Assembly: GCA_025041195.1 (NCBI GenBank)
Contig: JAKCFM010000002.1
Coordinates: forward strand, 372,001 to 436,000
Length of the DNA stretch: 64,000 nt
Direction of reading: 5' to 3'
From: Halobacteriales archaeon YIM A00013
GTDB lineage: Archaea; Halobacteriota; Halobacteria; Halobacteriales; Haloarculaceae
Positions 34,222 through 42,569 of this stretch are shown piece after piece. Every line of letters begins with the position of its first letter. The first letter of the stretch is position 1. Made by a program: the position numbers and the translations under genes. The notes below the pieces were generated by a model. That model ran no database searches, was not told the DNA's origin, and worked only from the letters and a program-made list of their open reading frames with translations.

Positions 34222-35703
34222 TCAGCAGCTGGAAACGATCTCGAAATATCCATCGCTCGTCTCCTTCAGTCTGGTGGTGTAAAAGCTGTTGTAGAGTCCC
34301 ATTGCTGTCTCTGAACCGATGGCGTACGCATACCCGCCCTCGGTGTATGCCCGCCCGGCCTGAACGTGCTCGTAGTTCGACGCCACCCCACAGTAGCCGT
34401 CGAACGAATCCGATTCTACAGTGACCGTCACCACATCCGTTGCTGTCGCTCCATCATCATCGGTAACGGTGAGCGTTACCGTGCGTTCGCCAGTGGTTGC
34501 AAAGCTGTGTGTGACGCTCACACCGGTGGCCGTGGTGTCGTCCGGAAAGGTCCATTCGTGAGACAATATCGATCCATCAGCATCCGCCGAGGCCGATCCG
34601 TCGAACGTGATGATTTCATCCGGCGCTGCGGTGGTTCTGTCAGCGGTGGCCGAAGCCGTGGGTGCCGAGTTGGTTGGATCGTCGGAATCATCCGGTGCTG
34701 TCGCCGCAAAGAACGCCCAGATGAGTGCCGACGCACCAGGGCCACCGGGTGCGGTGTACGTGCCCGCCGCGTCGCCACCCGACCACGCGTGGTCCATCCC
34801 GGAAACTGTCCACTGTTCGACGACAATCTCACCGGCGCTGTCGGTGTATCGAGCGCCCTCAGCACAGAGCGAGTTCGAACAGTCGGTCAGCTGTTCGTCC
34901 GGCGAGCCACCAACCGAGTTGTTATCAGTGCCAGTATCGAGCAGATCGTTCGTCTGCAACGCCTGTTCGAGCGCCTGGTCGCCGTTACAGGGAATCACGG
35001 TGCCATCATCCGTTCCATGAATCACGATCGTCGGCAACCGGTCATCCACACCCAGTGCGGAAAGCCGGTCGTACGCCGCCCTCCCAGCCGTCTGCGGGTC
35101 TTTCCCGGTACACTGTGTCATTGCCAGCGTCCCTTCGAGCTGGCTTTCGACAACGTCGTATTCAAAGCCCGAGTGGATCGCACCACCAGCAAACACGTCA
35201 CCGTACTCGACGATCAGATTCGGTACCATTCCTGCACCAGCGGAGAAACCCACCGCGTACACGCGTCCTTCATCGATCGAATGAGCGGATTGTACCGCCC
35301 CAACCATCCCAGCAATCGTGGCGAGCTCTCCGTTGGAACGGGTCGTGTTCGCGTCGTTGAACCACTGCCAACAGCGGTTCGCGTGACGGCTGGTCGATTG
35401 CTCGGGATAGATAACGATGAAATCGTTGGCTGTGGCGACCTCGTTCATCCGTGTGCCCGTTCTGAAATCGTCTGCCGTCTGCGTACAGCCATGGAGCATA
35501 ACAACCAGCGGGGCCGGCGACGCACTGTCGAGCCCTTCGGGAACGAATTTGGTGTAGCCGAGCCCACCGTGACTGTGGCGGGTGTACGTTCCACTCGCCG
35601 CACGGGCACCCACAGAAACGGCCGTCATTCCCACAACACCACCACTGATTGCGCGTAACACCTCCCGTCGTCGGACGCCAGAGACGGTTGTAGATTCCAT
35701 CAT
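34222..35703 (-). CDS. Secreted PHB-depolymerase-family esterase with PKD domain
   Basis: A 493-aa exported alpha/beta hydrolase. The N-terminus has a Tat motif (GVRRREVLRA) and a hydrophobic segment. The esterase domain has HGCTQTADDF (oxyanion region), the nucleophile in VGFSAGAGM, Asp in HGTDDGTVIP and His in GMDHAWSGGD. A PKD domain (about 345-430, TFDGSASADADGSILSHEWTF) and a C-terminal domain with Cys pairs (YCGVASNYEHVQAG) follow. The family cleaves poly(3-hydroxybutyrate) or acetylated and feruloylated polysaccharides. With the nearby pectin locus, a polysaccharide esterase is an alternative. Two adjacent starts (35703, 35700) cannot be separated. Confidence 0.85.
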   Translation of the reverse strand: MMESTTVSGVRRREVLRAISGGVVGMTAVSVGARAASGTYTRHSHGGLGYTKFVPEGLDSASPAPLVVMLHGCTQTADDFRTGTRMNEVATANDFIVIYPEQSTSRHANRCWQWFNDANTTRSNGELATIAGMVGAVQSAHSIDEGRVYAVGFSAGAGMVPNLIVEYGDVFAGGAIHSGFEYDVVESQLEGTLAMTQCTGKDPQTAGRAAYDRLSALGVDDRLPTIVIHGTDDGTVIPCNGDQALEQALQTNDLLDTGTDNNSVGGSPDEQLTDCSNSLCAEGARYTDSAGEIVVEQWTVSGMDHAWSGGDAAGTYTAPGGPGASALIWAFFAATAPDDSDDPTNSAPTASATADRTTAAPDEIITFDGSASADADGSILSHEWTFPDDTTATGVSVTHSFATTGERTVTLTVTDDDGATATDVVTVTVESDSFDGYCGVASNYEHVQAGRAYTEGGYAYAIGSETAMGLYNSFYTTRLKETSDGYFEIVSSC

Positions 35704-35851
35704 CCCATTAGTTACAATATTAATTTCAAATCTAGTAAATTACTGGGCTAATATGTGAACCCATCCCACCGAATCCTCGATGTAGCCCAAAGTAATTATT
35801 TAGTTATATTTTCAGCAATGAGTATATGGCTGGGAGCTGTGAATCGGACCG

Positions 35852-36895
35852 ATGGACCGACGCACGGCGCTGCAGGCTGGGGTCATGCTGGTGTGTAGTT
35901 CGACGGCGGGTTGTCTCGGATCGATGTTTGAAACACGGTCGGTGTACGCACCGCCACCACTGCTTGCGGACCGACCGAACGCAGTGTACGTGCCGACACA
36001 CCAGGAGGGGATGCAACGGATCGACACGATTTCGAATGGCGGGCTCACACTCTCGCTGTTGTACAGCTATCCCCACCGATTCTGGACGGTGACCGATACG
36101 TACACCAAAAAAATACCGTACGATGAATCTGAGACGATCCATCTGATGACGACGCTCACGGACGGTGATGAGACGGTTGGGCTGCCGGCATCGAATCTGC
36201 AGATAACGATCTCGAACGAGCGCGAGACGGTCGTGACAAAGCGCCTCTGGTCGATGCTCTCGCAGAATATGGGTGTCCATTTTGGAGACAACGTTACGCT
36301 CGCGGGGGCCGGACGGTACACAGTTGACGTGACGATGGATCCCATCACGGTACGGCTTGCTGGTGGGCTGTCCGAGCTGGATCCATCGAGTCGGACGTTT
36401 TCGACGACGTTCGAGTACGATCCAAACGAACGAGATGGCATCTCATTTCAAACGCTCTCCGAGCGGGCAGGTGATCGTGACGCCCTGGCGCCAATGGGAG
36501 CCGCACAGAACGAACAGCTCCCAAAGCCCGAATCACTTGCGGGTACCACGATGACGACGCTCACCAGTGGCGACGCCCGGTTCGTAGTCCAACGCCTCGA
36601 CACGCCACCGCGCGGGATCGACGGCGACGATCCATATATAGCCGTCTCCGCACGGACGGCGTACAATCGCTATCCGCTTGTCAACATGCGGCTTGCAGCA
36701 ACGGTGGCGACGGGCGACGGCGACCGAACGAAGACGACTCTTACGCCGACGATCACGCCGGCGCTTGGCTATCATTACGGCGCGACGGTCGGGACAGATG
36801 AGATAACGCTACAGATCGAGCAACCGCCACAGATCGCCCGACACGAGGGCTATGAGACTGCATTCCTCGAAATGGAACAGCCAACCACCCGATAG
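35852..36895 (+). CDS. Haloarchaeal lipoprotein, possibly iron-transport associated
   Basis: A 347-aa exported protein. MDRRTALQAGVMLVCSSTAGC gives a short twin-arginine-like signal and a lipobox cysteine. The mature protein has beta-rich repeats (about residues 80-160 and 240-340) and a GYHYGATVG segment. It resembles a family of haloarchaeal lipoproteins related to P19/Tp34-type Fe2+ binding proteins, but I am not sure of that link. Two in-frame-looking ATGs before it (35818, 35826) are in other frames. It is divergent from the esterase gene. Confidence 0.65.
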   Translation: MDRRTALQAGVMLVCSSTAGCLGSMFETRSVYAPPPLLADRPNAVYVPTHQEGMQRIDTISNGGLTLSLLYSYPHRFWTVTDTYTKKIPYDESETIHLMTTLTDGDETVGLPASNLQITISNERETVVTKRLWSMLSQNMGVHFGDNVTLAGAGRYTVDVTMDPITVRLAGGLSELDPSSRTFSTTFEYDPNERDGISFQTLSERAGDRDALAPMGAAQNEQLPKPESLAGTTMTTLTSGDARFVVQRLDTPPRGIDGDDPYIAVSARTAYNRYPLVNMRLAATVATGDGDRTKTTLTPTITPALGYHYGATVGTDEITLQIEQPPQIARHEGYETAFLEMEQPTTR

Positions 36896-37043
36896 CATTG
36901 TGCGTCGGTTTCGGGACGGGAAGCGCTCGAAAGTGCCTCGTGCTACGTGGGGCGCTCAGAGCGCGTCGACGGATCGGTGCCCCGTGGAGGAGGTGCTCAC
37001 CACCCACGCTTATGGCTATCCGGGCCTGACGGCTTCGACAGCC

Positions 37044-37460
37044 ATGCCCACCCGATATGACACCGCGATTGACGACGAAACGCTGTTCATTGACCTGGAC
37101 GACGACCGACTTGAGATCGGTTCGCTCGGGGAGATCATCGAAATCATCGGTGGCGATTCCTACACGCTCGAATACTCGGACGAACAGGGGACTGCGCCGT
37201 GGCTTCAGACAGACGGCGACAGCACGGTAACGTTCGACGTTCGATCGGTGCTCGCAGAGATGGATTACACCGCCGAAGTGGTTGACACACTCAGCAGTGC
37301 CCCGACCGACGAAACCACCACAAATGGTCACCCGTTCAGAACGGAACTGTTCGCCCGGCTCATGATGACCATCTGGCAGTCAAAAGGGAATCTTCCCGAG
37401 GACTCCGTTACGGACACCATCGAATCGATCGCTGTCGAGCTGACGCCAGACTCGCAATGA
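37044..37460 (+). CDS. Haloarchaeal hypothetical protein
   Basis: A 138-aa very acidic protein of unknown function: FIDLDDDRLEIGSLGEIIEIIGGDSYTLEYSDE near the N-terminus, then a beta-alpha pattern. No membrane segment, cysteine pair or catalytic motif is visible. I chose ATG 37044 since the longer frame from 36852 overlaps the upstream lipoprotein gene and has a basic, shadow-like composition. Confidence 0.6.
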   Translation: MPTRYDTAIDDETLFIDLDDDRLEIGSLGEIIEIIGGDSYTLEYSDEQGTAPWLQTDGDSTVTFDVRSVLAEMDYTAEVVDTLSSAPTDETTTNGHPFRTELFARLMMTIWQSKGNLPEDSVTDTIESIAVELTPDSQ

Positions 37461-37794
37461 AACGACAGTAACATAGAAAGACGGAGAACAGCTACTAATT
37501 CATAGTATTACAGTATGGGAATGGCTCACTGTAGTCGAGTATATTTTAGTAGAGAATCAATATTTTATCGCTATTCCCGTAGATTCAGAAGTATATTTCC
37601 GATATCGTTTGAAAATACGATACGTTATTCGAGTGACGATCACATCACGACTGCCCTATGAAATTCCCCTCCGAACAAATTCATATAGAGAAATATGATA
37701 GATTATCGAATCGCCCCCGAAACGCTCACCAGCGCACAGGACTGACAGTGGGAAGTGTGTCAGCTATCACGCTGTAGCTGACGAAATGGTCCCG
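37461..37794. other. AT-rich intergenic region
   Basis: A 334-nt stretch with clearly lower GC than its surroundings (runs such as TATATTTTAG and ATATTTTATCG near 37540-37570). I see no reading frame with haloarchaeal composition and no structured RNA. It lies between the ends of two convergent genes, so it is not obviously a promoter region. Possibly a degenerate insertion or a former gene. Confidence 0.5.
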
Positions 37795-38193
37795 TTAGTG
37801 GAGTGTTTCGGAGGGCGTATCCGTCCCGTATATGTCCCGGAACTCCTGTATGAGCTGTCCAGTGTCGGCGTACCACTGGTTGAGCATTCGCTGGAGCGCA
37901 TCTGCAATCTCGTCGGGGTCGGCAAGTCGATAGACGTGGTGATAGCCACCGTTCGGACAGCTTTCTTGGTCCTGAACCGCGACGCCAGCAGCTTCAAGCC
38001 GTTTGACCGAACGGTACGCAGTCGTCCGTTCTTTTCCGATGACCTTCGCAATGTGATCGACGGTCAGCGGTTCAGAGGACTCCGCCAGGAGTCTAAACAC
38101 ACCCCGGTCGAGCGTATTGAGTCCGAGCATACAGTCTAGAAGCCGCTCCCACTCGCGGTCATTTTGGAGCTGTTTGTGTATGGCGTCTGGCAT
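37795..38193 (-). CDS. HTH transcriptional regulator (TrmB/MarR-like)
   Basis: A 132-aa winged-HTH protein. LGLNTLDRGVFRLL, then DHIAKVIGKERTTAYRSVKRLEAAGVA is a clear winged helix (about 35-80), and NGGYHHVYRLADPDEIADAL is a beta-wing followed by an alpha-helix. It contains a single Cys (CPNGG). ATG 38193 is preferred because the longer frame contributes an unrelated segment. It is divergent from the small ORF and methyltransferase pair, and a candidate operator lies between them. The regulated process is unknown. Confidence 0.8.
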   Translation of the reverse strand: MPDAIHKQLQNDREWERLLDCMLGLNTLDRGVFRLLAESSEPLTVDHIAKVIGKERTTAYRSVKRLEAAGVAVQDQESCPNGGYHHVYRLADPDEIADALQRMLNQWYADTGQLIQEFRDIYGTDTPSETLH

Positions 38194-38228
38194 TGGTATC
38201 GATGATTGGTACTGCACCACCTTAATAT

Positions 38229-38245
38229 TTGCACTACTGTTGCAA
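38229..38245. promoter_or_regulatory. Candidate operator, inverted repeat TTGCA-N7-TGCAA
   Basis: TTGCACTACTGTTGCAA is a perfect 5-bp inverted repeat with a 7-bp spacer. It lies 36 nt upstream of the HTH gene start and overlaps a TATA-like AATATT (38224-38229), an expected place for autoregulation. Confidence 0.45.
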
Positions 38246-38413
38246 TTAGGAGCTTCGAGAACTGCCGAGGGAGATAGCACCGACAGAGCGGCGGTCCACT
38301 GCAGTTAGTGGATAACGGGCGGTATACTCTATTAGAGCAGAGATCTCCCCAATTGTTCGTTGCCCGACTCCGAGAGCGGCAGCCTTATCGCTGTAGTCCC
38401 CATTGCACCTTCT

Positions 38414-38587
38414 ATGCAAGATTCTGATGACTGTGATGCTGAGTGTGACGTGCACGGTGTTGGGAGCGGGCAAACTGGCCAGCAATGGGGTGTGTCGTCC
38501 ATCGCATCCGTTGGAGTCAATGAATACGATGGCACGACCGGGACTGACGCGCATACGGAAGCGGCGTTTGAAAGGGGGCCACAGTAA
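38414..38587 (+). CDS. Small cysteine-containing protein coupled to methyltransferase
   Basis: A 57-aa reading frame starting MQDSDDCDAECDVHG, with Cys7 and Cys11 followed by His14. Its TAA overlaps the methyltransferase ATG (TAATG) by one base, so translation is likely coupled. It has no recognisable family. The Cys-Cys-His cluster could bind a metal or be modified by the adjacent enzyme; both are speculation. Composition is acidic and haloarchaeal. Confidence 0.55.
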   Translation: MQDSDDCDAECDVHGVGSGQTGQQWGVSSIASVGVNEYDGTTGTDAHTEAAFERGPQ

Positions 38588-39240
38588 TGAACGACGACCT
38601 GCAGGAGCTCGGCGAGCGCTTCTCGCAGATTGCCGACCAGTACGACGATATACACACCAGCGACGAAAAGCCGATCTACAACGCGTGCGCCACACGCGTT
38701 ATTGAAGGGGCCAACCCGATCCCCGACGATGTCGTCCTTGATCTGGGAACGGGGACGGGACTGATTGCGCTTGCGCTGGCCGAGGATGCTGGAGTAGTCC
38801 TCGGACGTGATATCAGCGATGGCATGCTAGCAACGGCAGCAGCGAAAGCGGCCGATAACGGGTTCGAAAACGTAGAATTTGGATACGGCGAGTTTCACGA
38901 CCCCAATATTGACGAAGACATAGATATCGTCGTCTCGAATTTCGCCCTGCACCATCTCCCTGACGAGCAAAAGCGCGAGGCCATTGCAACCATTGGAGCA
39001 CTCACACCACAGCGGTTCGTCCTCGGTGATGCCATGTTCTTTGGATCGCCAACCCCCGACGAACCACTCTTTGACCATGGAGTGGATGCAGCAACCGTCG
39101 GCACCCTCGTTGACGTGCTCACTGACGAAGGGTTCGTCATCACGGCTGTCGAGCGCGTGCATGATCAAGTGGGCGTTCTGATTGCGGAACATCGTGGTGA
39201 CACACCGAGCGGAACGCGGAACGCCCCATTCGACAAGTAG
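38587..39240 (+). CDS. Class I SAM-dependent methyltransferase
   Basis: A 217-aa Rossmann-fold methyltransferase. Motif I is VLDLGTGTGLIAL (near residue 50), motif II/III lies in the VLGRDISDGMLATAA segment, and motif IV is DIDIVVSNFALHHLPDEQK. The UbiE/MenG-like layout lacks a specific substrate signature. Coupled to the small upstream ORF and probably controlled by the divergent HTH regulator. Confidence 0.85.
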   Translation: MNDDLQELGERFSQIADQYDDIHTSDEKPIYNACATRVIEGANPIPDDVVLDLGTGTGLIALALAEDAGVVLGRDISDGMLATAAAKAADNGFENVEFGYGEFHDPNIDEDIDIVVSNFALHHLPDEQKREAIATIGALTPQRFVLGDAMFFGSPTPDEPLFDHGVDAATVGTLVDVLTDEGFVITAVERVHDQVGVLIAEHRGDTPSGTRNAPFDK

Positions 39241-39512
39241 TAGCGCGGTCACACGAAGTCATACATCCGACGGTCAGCGGGGCGCGAACGAACCATCCGT
39301 TCTGCCACTGGTCGAACGAACATTACAACCGTACACGTGTAACAGCAATCCACCCTCGCTCCCTGCTTCGTTCGGCAGCTCAAAACGACTCGCGCAAATC
39401 CACCCTGCCACGATTGGGTATCGCACTGCCATACCACCGTTCATGGACAATCCACGCCGTTGTGTCGGTACCGGACCCAGCGATCGTTTGGCACGGGGGA
39501 ACAGCCAGGGAG

Positions 39513-40643
39513 TCACCCCGCAGTTGAGAACAACTCCAGGGCATCCTCGTCCACATCGATCCCGAGTCCAGGGTCTTGCGGAACTGACAGCGTTCCGCCG
39601 GACGGATCGAACGGCGTCGACAGGATCTCCGAACGAAGCGGGTTCGGACTTCGGTCGAACTCAAACAACGCGGGTTCGGGCTCGAACTGCGTGTGAGGAT
39701 ATGCGGGAACGGCCGCGGCAAACTGGACTGCGGCGGCCATGCCGACCCCACTGTTCCAGACGTGCGGTGTCACTCCGACGTTTTCGGTTGTCGCAAGCGT
39801 CGCAATCCGTCGCGCCTCTGTGAGGCCACCACACCGGGCAAGATTGGGTTGGACAACGTCCACGAGTCGGTCATCGATGAGGCGCTTGAACGCAAACCGA
39901 CCGACGAGTGCCTCACCGGCGGCGATCGGCGTTGCTATCGACGATCGGAGGGCCCGATAGCCGCTGAGATTCTCCGGCGGAACCGGCTCTTCGATCCACG
40001 TCAGATCGAACTCAGCCAGCCGTTGTGCGCTCAAACGCGCCTGATCGGGCCGGTAGTTGCCGTTCATATCTGCCATGATGAGCGCATCCTCACCCAAAAT
40101 TTCCCGAGCGGTCCGGACGCGTCGCCGGTCATCGGCCGGGCCAGCACCGATCTTGACCTTCACTGCCGTGAAGCCCTCCGCATGGGCGGCTTCGATCGGC
40201 GTTTCGATCGGTCGGTCTGAATCAGCAAAATACATCGTTGAGGCATACGGCGTCAGTGTCGTGCGCTCACCACTCCCGAGGAGTCGATGGATTGGCGAGC
40301 CGACCGTCTTGCCAATGATATCCCAGCAGGCCACGTCGATTGCAGAACAGATCGCCTGCACGAAGACGCTGCGTCCATAATGATACGGATCAGTAAACCA
40401 CCGTTCAGTTATGGATTCGACTGCGAACGGATCCATGCCAATAACCCGGTCTTCGAACAGTGTCGCAACGGTGGCACTCGCAATCTCACCCGGTATGAAC
40501 GCTTCACCCCAGCCAACCGTCCCGTCGTCAGTGACGAGCTTGAGAACCGCCGTCGATCGGGTCCGACCCCCACCGCGGGCGTCACCGAGTCGCTCCGAAA
40601 CCGTCACTGAGAGGGGATACACCGTTACATTCGTTATCTGCAT
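39513..40643 (-). CDS. Enolase-superfamily dehydratase, probably galactarate dehydratase
   Basis: A 376-aa mandelate racemase/muconate-lactonising-type enzyme. Key residues seen: the K-x-K motif in AVKVKIG (near residue 164), metal ligands Asp in MADMNGNY, Glu in WIEEPVP and Glu in AAGEALVG, and the catalytic His in TPHVWNSG. Such pairs dehydrate acid sugars. In this locus, with a uronate dehydrogenase and a DHDPS-family enzyme, dehydration of galactarate to a 5-dehydro-4-deoxy sugar acid is the natural role. ATG 40643 starts at the capping-domain MQITNVTVYPL. It is divergent from the DHDPS-family gene (97 nt). Confidence 0.85.
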   Translation of the reverse strand: MQITNVTVYPLSVTVSERLGDARGGGRTRSTAVLKLVTDDGTVGWGEAFIPGEIASATVATLFEDRVIGMDPFAVESITERWFTDPYHYGRSVFVQAICSAIDVACWDIIGKTVGSPIHRLLGSGERTTLTPYASTMYFADSDRPIETPIEAAHAEGFTAVKVKIGAGPADDRRRVRTAREILGEDALIMADMNGNYRPDQARLSAQRLAEFDLTWIEEPVPPENLSGYRALRSSIATPIAAGEALVGRFAFKRLIDDRLVDVVQPNLARCGGLTEARRIATLATTENVGVTPHVWNSGVGMAAAVQFAAAVPAYPHTQFEPEPALFEFDRSPNPLRSEILSTPFDPSGGTLSVPQDPGLGIDVDEDALELFSTAG

Positions 40644-40709
40644 GACCGGAGGCTCGAACCGTGTTCTGATAATCCTTGCGCTGAGCCGAGCAGTGTGAGT
40701 TGTCGATGG

Positions 40710-40716
40710 TTTTATC
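40710..40716 (+). promoter_or_regulatory. TATA-like box of the DHDPS-family gene
   Basis: TTTTATC, about 28 nt before ATG 40741. Confidence 0.45.
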
Positions 40717-40740
40717 ATTGGGTGCATGTATACTGAACGT

Positions 40741-41676
40741 ATGTCGTTGGTAGCTGAAACTGTCCAGGAGCGGCTCAGCGGCGTTGCAGTCGGTCTGTTA
40801 ACGCCGTTCGACGATGCCCTCCAGATCGAGCACGACAAACTCGGAGAGAACGCGCAGACGCTGTATGGGGAGGGAATTCGAACGTTTCTCGCCACCGCCA
40901 ACATCAGCGAGTATCACTCGCTGAGCCACGAAGAACGGATTGCAGCCGTCAAAACCAGCGTTACTGCACTCCCGGGCGACGCGTGTGTGCTCGCCGGCGT
41001 CGGCGGGAGCGTTCGCGGTGCTCGGTCGCTGATCGAGGCGTACGACGGCGTCGGCGTCGATGCGATGATGATCATGCCCCCCGACCACACGTATCTCCAC
41101 GAATCGGGGCTGCTTGAATACTACCGAAAGCTCGACACTGCAACAGAGACACCCCTGGTGCCGTACGTTCGTGGAATCGATCCATCGGTCGACTATCTGG
41201 CTGCGCTGAGTCACATCGACGGTGTGGTGGGAATCAAATACGCGATTCCCGATGCAGTCAAACTGGGTGCAGCGATCGAAGCAGGCAGTGATGACATAGC
41301 GTGGGTCGACGGACTCGCCGAGCCGTATGCCGTTTCATTCTGGGCGGAGGGAATCGATGGCTTTTCCGCCGGCGTCAGTAACTTCAGACCCGAAGTGGGG
41401 CTTGCACTCTACGACGCCCTTGAAGCCGGCGAGTGGAGGAGAGCACGCGCGCTGAAAAACGCCTGTCTGCCCTACCAGCAGTTTCGTGAACAGACGGGCG
41501 AGGACAATGATATCAGCGGCGGCAGCAGCGTTGCTGCCGTCAAAGCAGCCCTTGAACTCCGAGGCCTGCACGGCGGTGCGGTCAGAATTCCATGTCAACC
41601 ACTGACACAATCGCAACAGCAACGGGCAAAAGCGCTCTACGACCGTCTCGATGCGGATATCGAACGGCTCATCTGA
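40741..41676 (+). CDS. DHDPS-family aldolase/dehydratase (5-dehydro-4-deoxyglucarate dehydratase-like)
   Basis: A 311-aa class I aldolase-fold enzyme. LLTPFDD opens the barrel, YGEGIRTFLATANISEYHSLSHEER is the segment containing the phosphate/carboxylate loop, Tyr is in VPYVRG, and the Schiff-base Lys is in VGIKYAIPD. The family includes DapA, KDG aldolase and KdgD. KdgD (decarboxylating dehydratase giving 2-oxoglutarate semialdehyde) is favoured because the neighbouring genes encode the preceding and following steps. ATG 40741 fits the TATA spacing; an in-frame ATG at 40726 lies too close to the box. Confidence 0.8.
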   Translation: MSLVAETVQERLSGVAVGLLTPFDDALQIEHDKLGENAQTLYGEGIRTFLATANISEYHSLSHEERIAAVKTSVTALPGDACVLAGVGGSVRGARSLIEAYDGVGVDAMMIMPPDHTYLHESGLLEYYRKLDTATETPLVPYVRGIDPSVDYLAALSHIDGVVGIKYAIPDAVKLGAAIEAGSDDIAWVDGLAEPYAVSFWAEGIDGFSAGVSNFRPEVGLALYDALEAGEWRRARALKNACLPYQQFREQTGEDNDISGGSSVAAVKAALELRGLHGGAVRIPCQPLTQSQQQRAKALYDRLDADIERLI

Positions 41677-41751
41677 GCGAGTCGACCACCGAACGACAGG
41701 GGGTCGACGGCGTCCCAAAGAGTTACGGTCGATCGGTGAGCGACGTGATGT

Positions 41752-42474
41752 ATGACGGTCCAGGTAACCGTGTGGAACGAACATGTACATGAACGCGAAA
41801 CCGAGTCGGTGCGAGAGCGCTATCCCGATGGCATCCACGGAGCGATCGCTGCGGGGCTACGAACCGATGGCTACGCAGTCAGAACGAGAACGCTTGGAGA
41901 CCCTGAGTGCGGACTCGATCCGACGACGATCGAAGAAACCGACGTTCTGGTGTGGTGGTCCCATTGTGCCAACGACGCTATCGACGACGAAGTGGCCGAT
42001 CGCGTGGTCGAGGCTGTCCACGACGGGATGGGATTCATCCCACTTCACTCTGGAAAAAACTCCAAGCCGTTCGTTCGACTGATGGGAACGTCCTGTTCGA
42101 TTAAATATCGACACGGTGGCGAGCGCGAACGAGTGTGGGTTGCAGATCCTGGCCATCCGATCGCCGACGGACTCGACGAACAGTTTATCGTCCCCGCAAC
42201 GGAGATGTATGGTGAACCGTACGACGTTCCCGAGCCCGACCGGACGGTGTTTATCTCCTGGTTCGAGGGGGGAGAGGTGTTTCGATCGGGGCTCTGTTAC
42301 AGACGGGGGGCGGGGAGAATCTTCGCGTTTCGACCCGGACACGAGGCGTATCCGATCTATCATCAGCCAGAGATCAAGCGCGTGCTCTCGAACGCGGTGG
42401 CGTGGGCACAGCCAACTTCCGGCGCCAGCGTAACTACTGGCGAGGTAGACGCGGTCGAATCGTTTGACGCCTGA
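41752..42474 (+). CDS. ThuA domain protein
   Basis: A 240-aa ThuA-like (trehalose utilisation) protein of the class I glutamine amidotransferase-like fold. VTVWNEHVHE, then DVLVWWSHCANDAIDDEVADRV and GFIPLHSGKNSKPFVRLMGTSC, and the C-terminal GRIFAFRPGHEAYPIYHQPEIKRVL are family traits. ThuA proteins take part in sugar utilisation, probably 3-keto sugars, but the activity is not clear. It lies in the sugar acid/pectin locus between a dehydratase and a large hydrolase. Confidence 0.85.
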   Translation: MTVQVTVWNEHVHERETESVRERYPDGIHGAIAAGLRTDGYAVRTRTLGDPECGLDPTTIEETDVLVWWSHCANDAIDDEVADRVVEAVHDGMGFIPLHSGKNSKPFVRLMGTSCSIKYRHGGERERVWVADPGHPIADGLDEQFIVPATEMYGEPYDVPEPDRTVFISWFEGGEVFRSGLCYRRGAGRIFAFRPGHEAYPIYHQPEIKRVLSNAVAWAQPTSGASVTTGEVDAVESFDA

Positions 42475-42569
42475 CTCAGCGCCGTTCGACTTCGCTGTTC
42501 GCTATGGGAGCAGTCTCACTCACAGCCACCACCCGAATATTCATTAGTATTGAGAGAAGGAACAGACGT

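Noticed and set aside
34366-35658. 430-codon + strand frame opposite the esterase gene
   Set aside because: Arg-rich composition and complete overlap with a clear esterase and PKD protein on the other strand.
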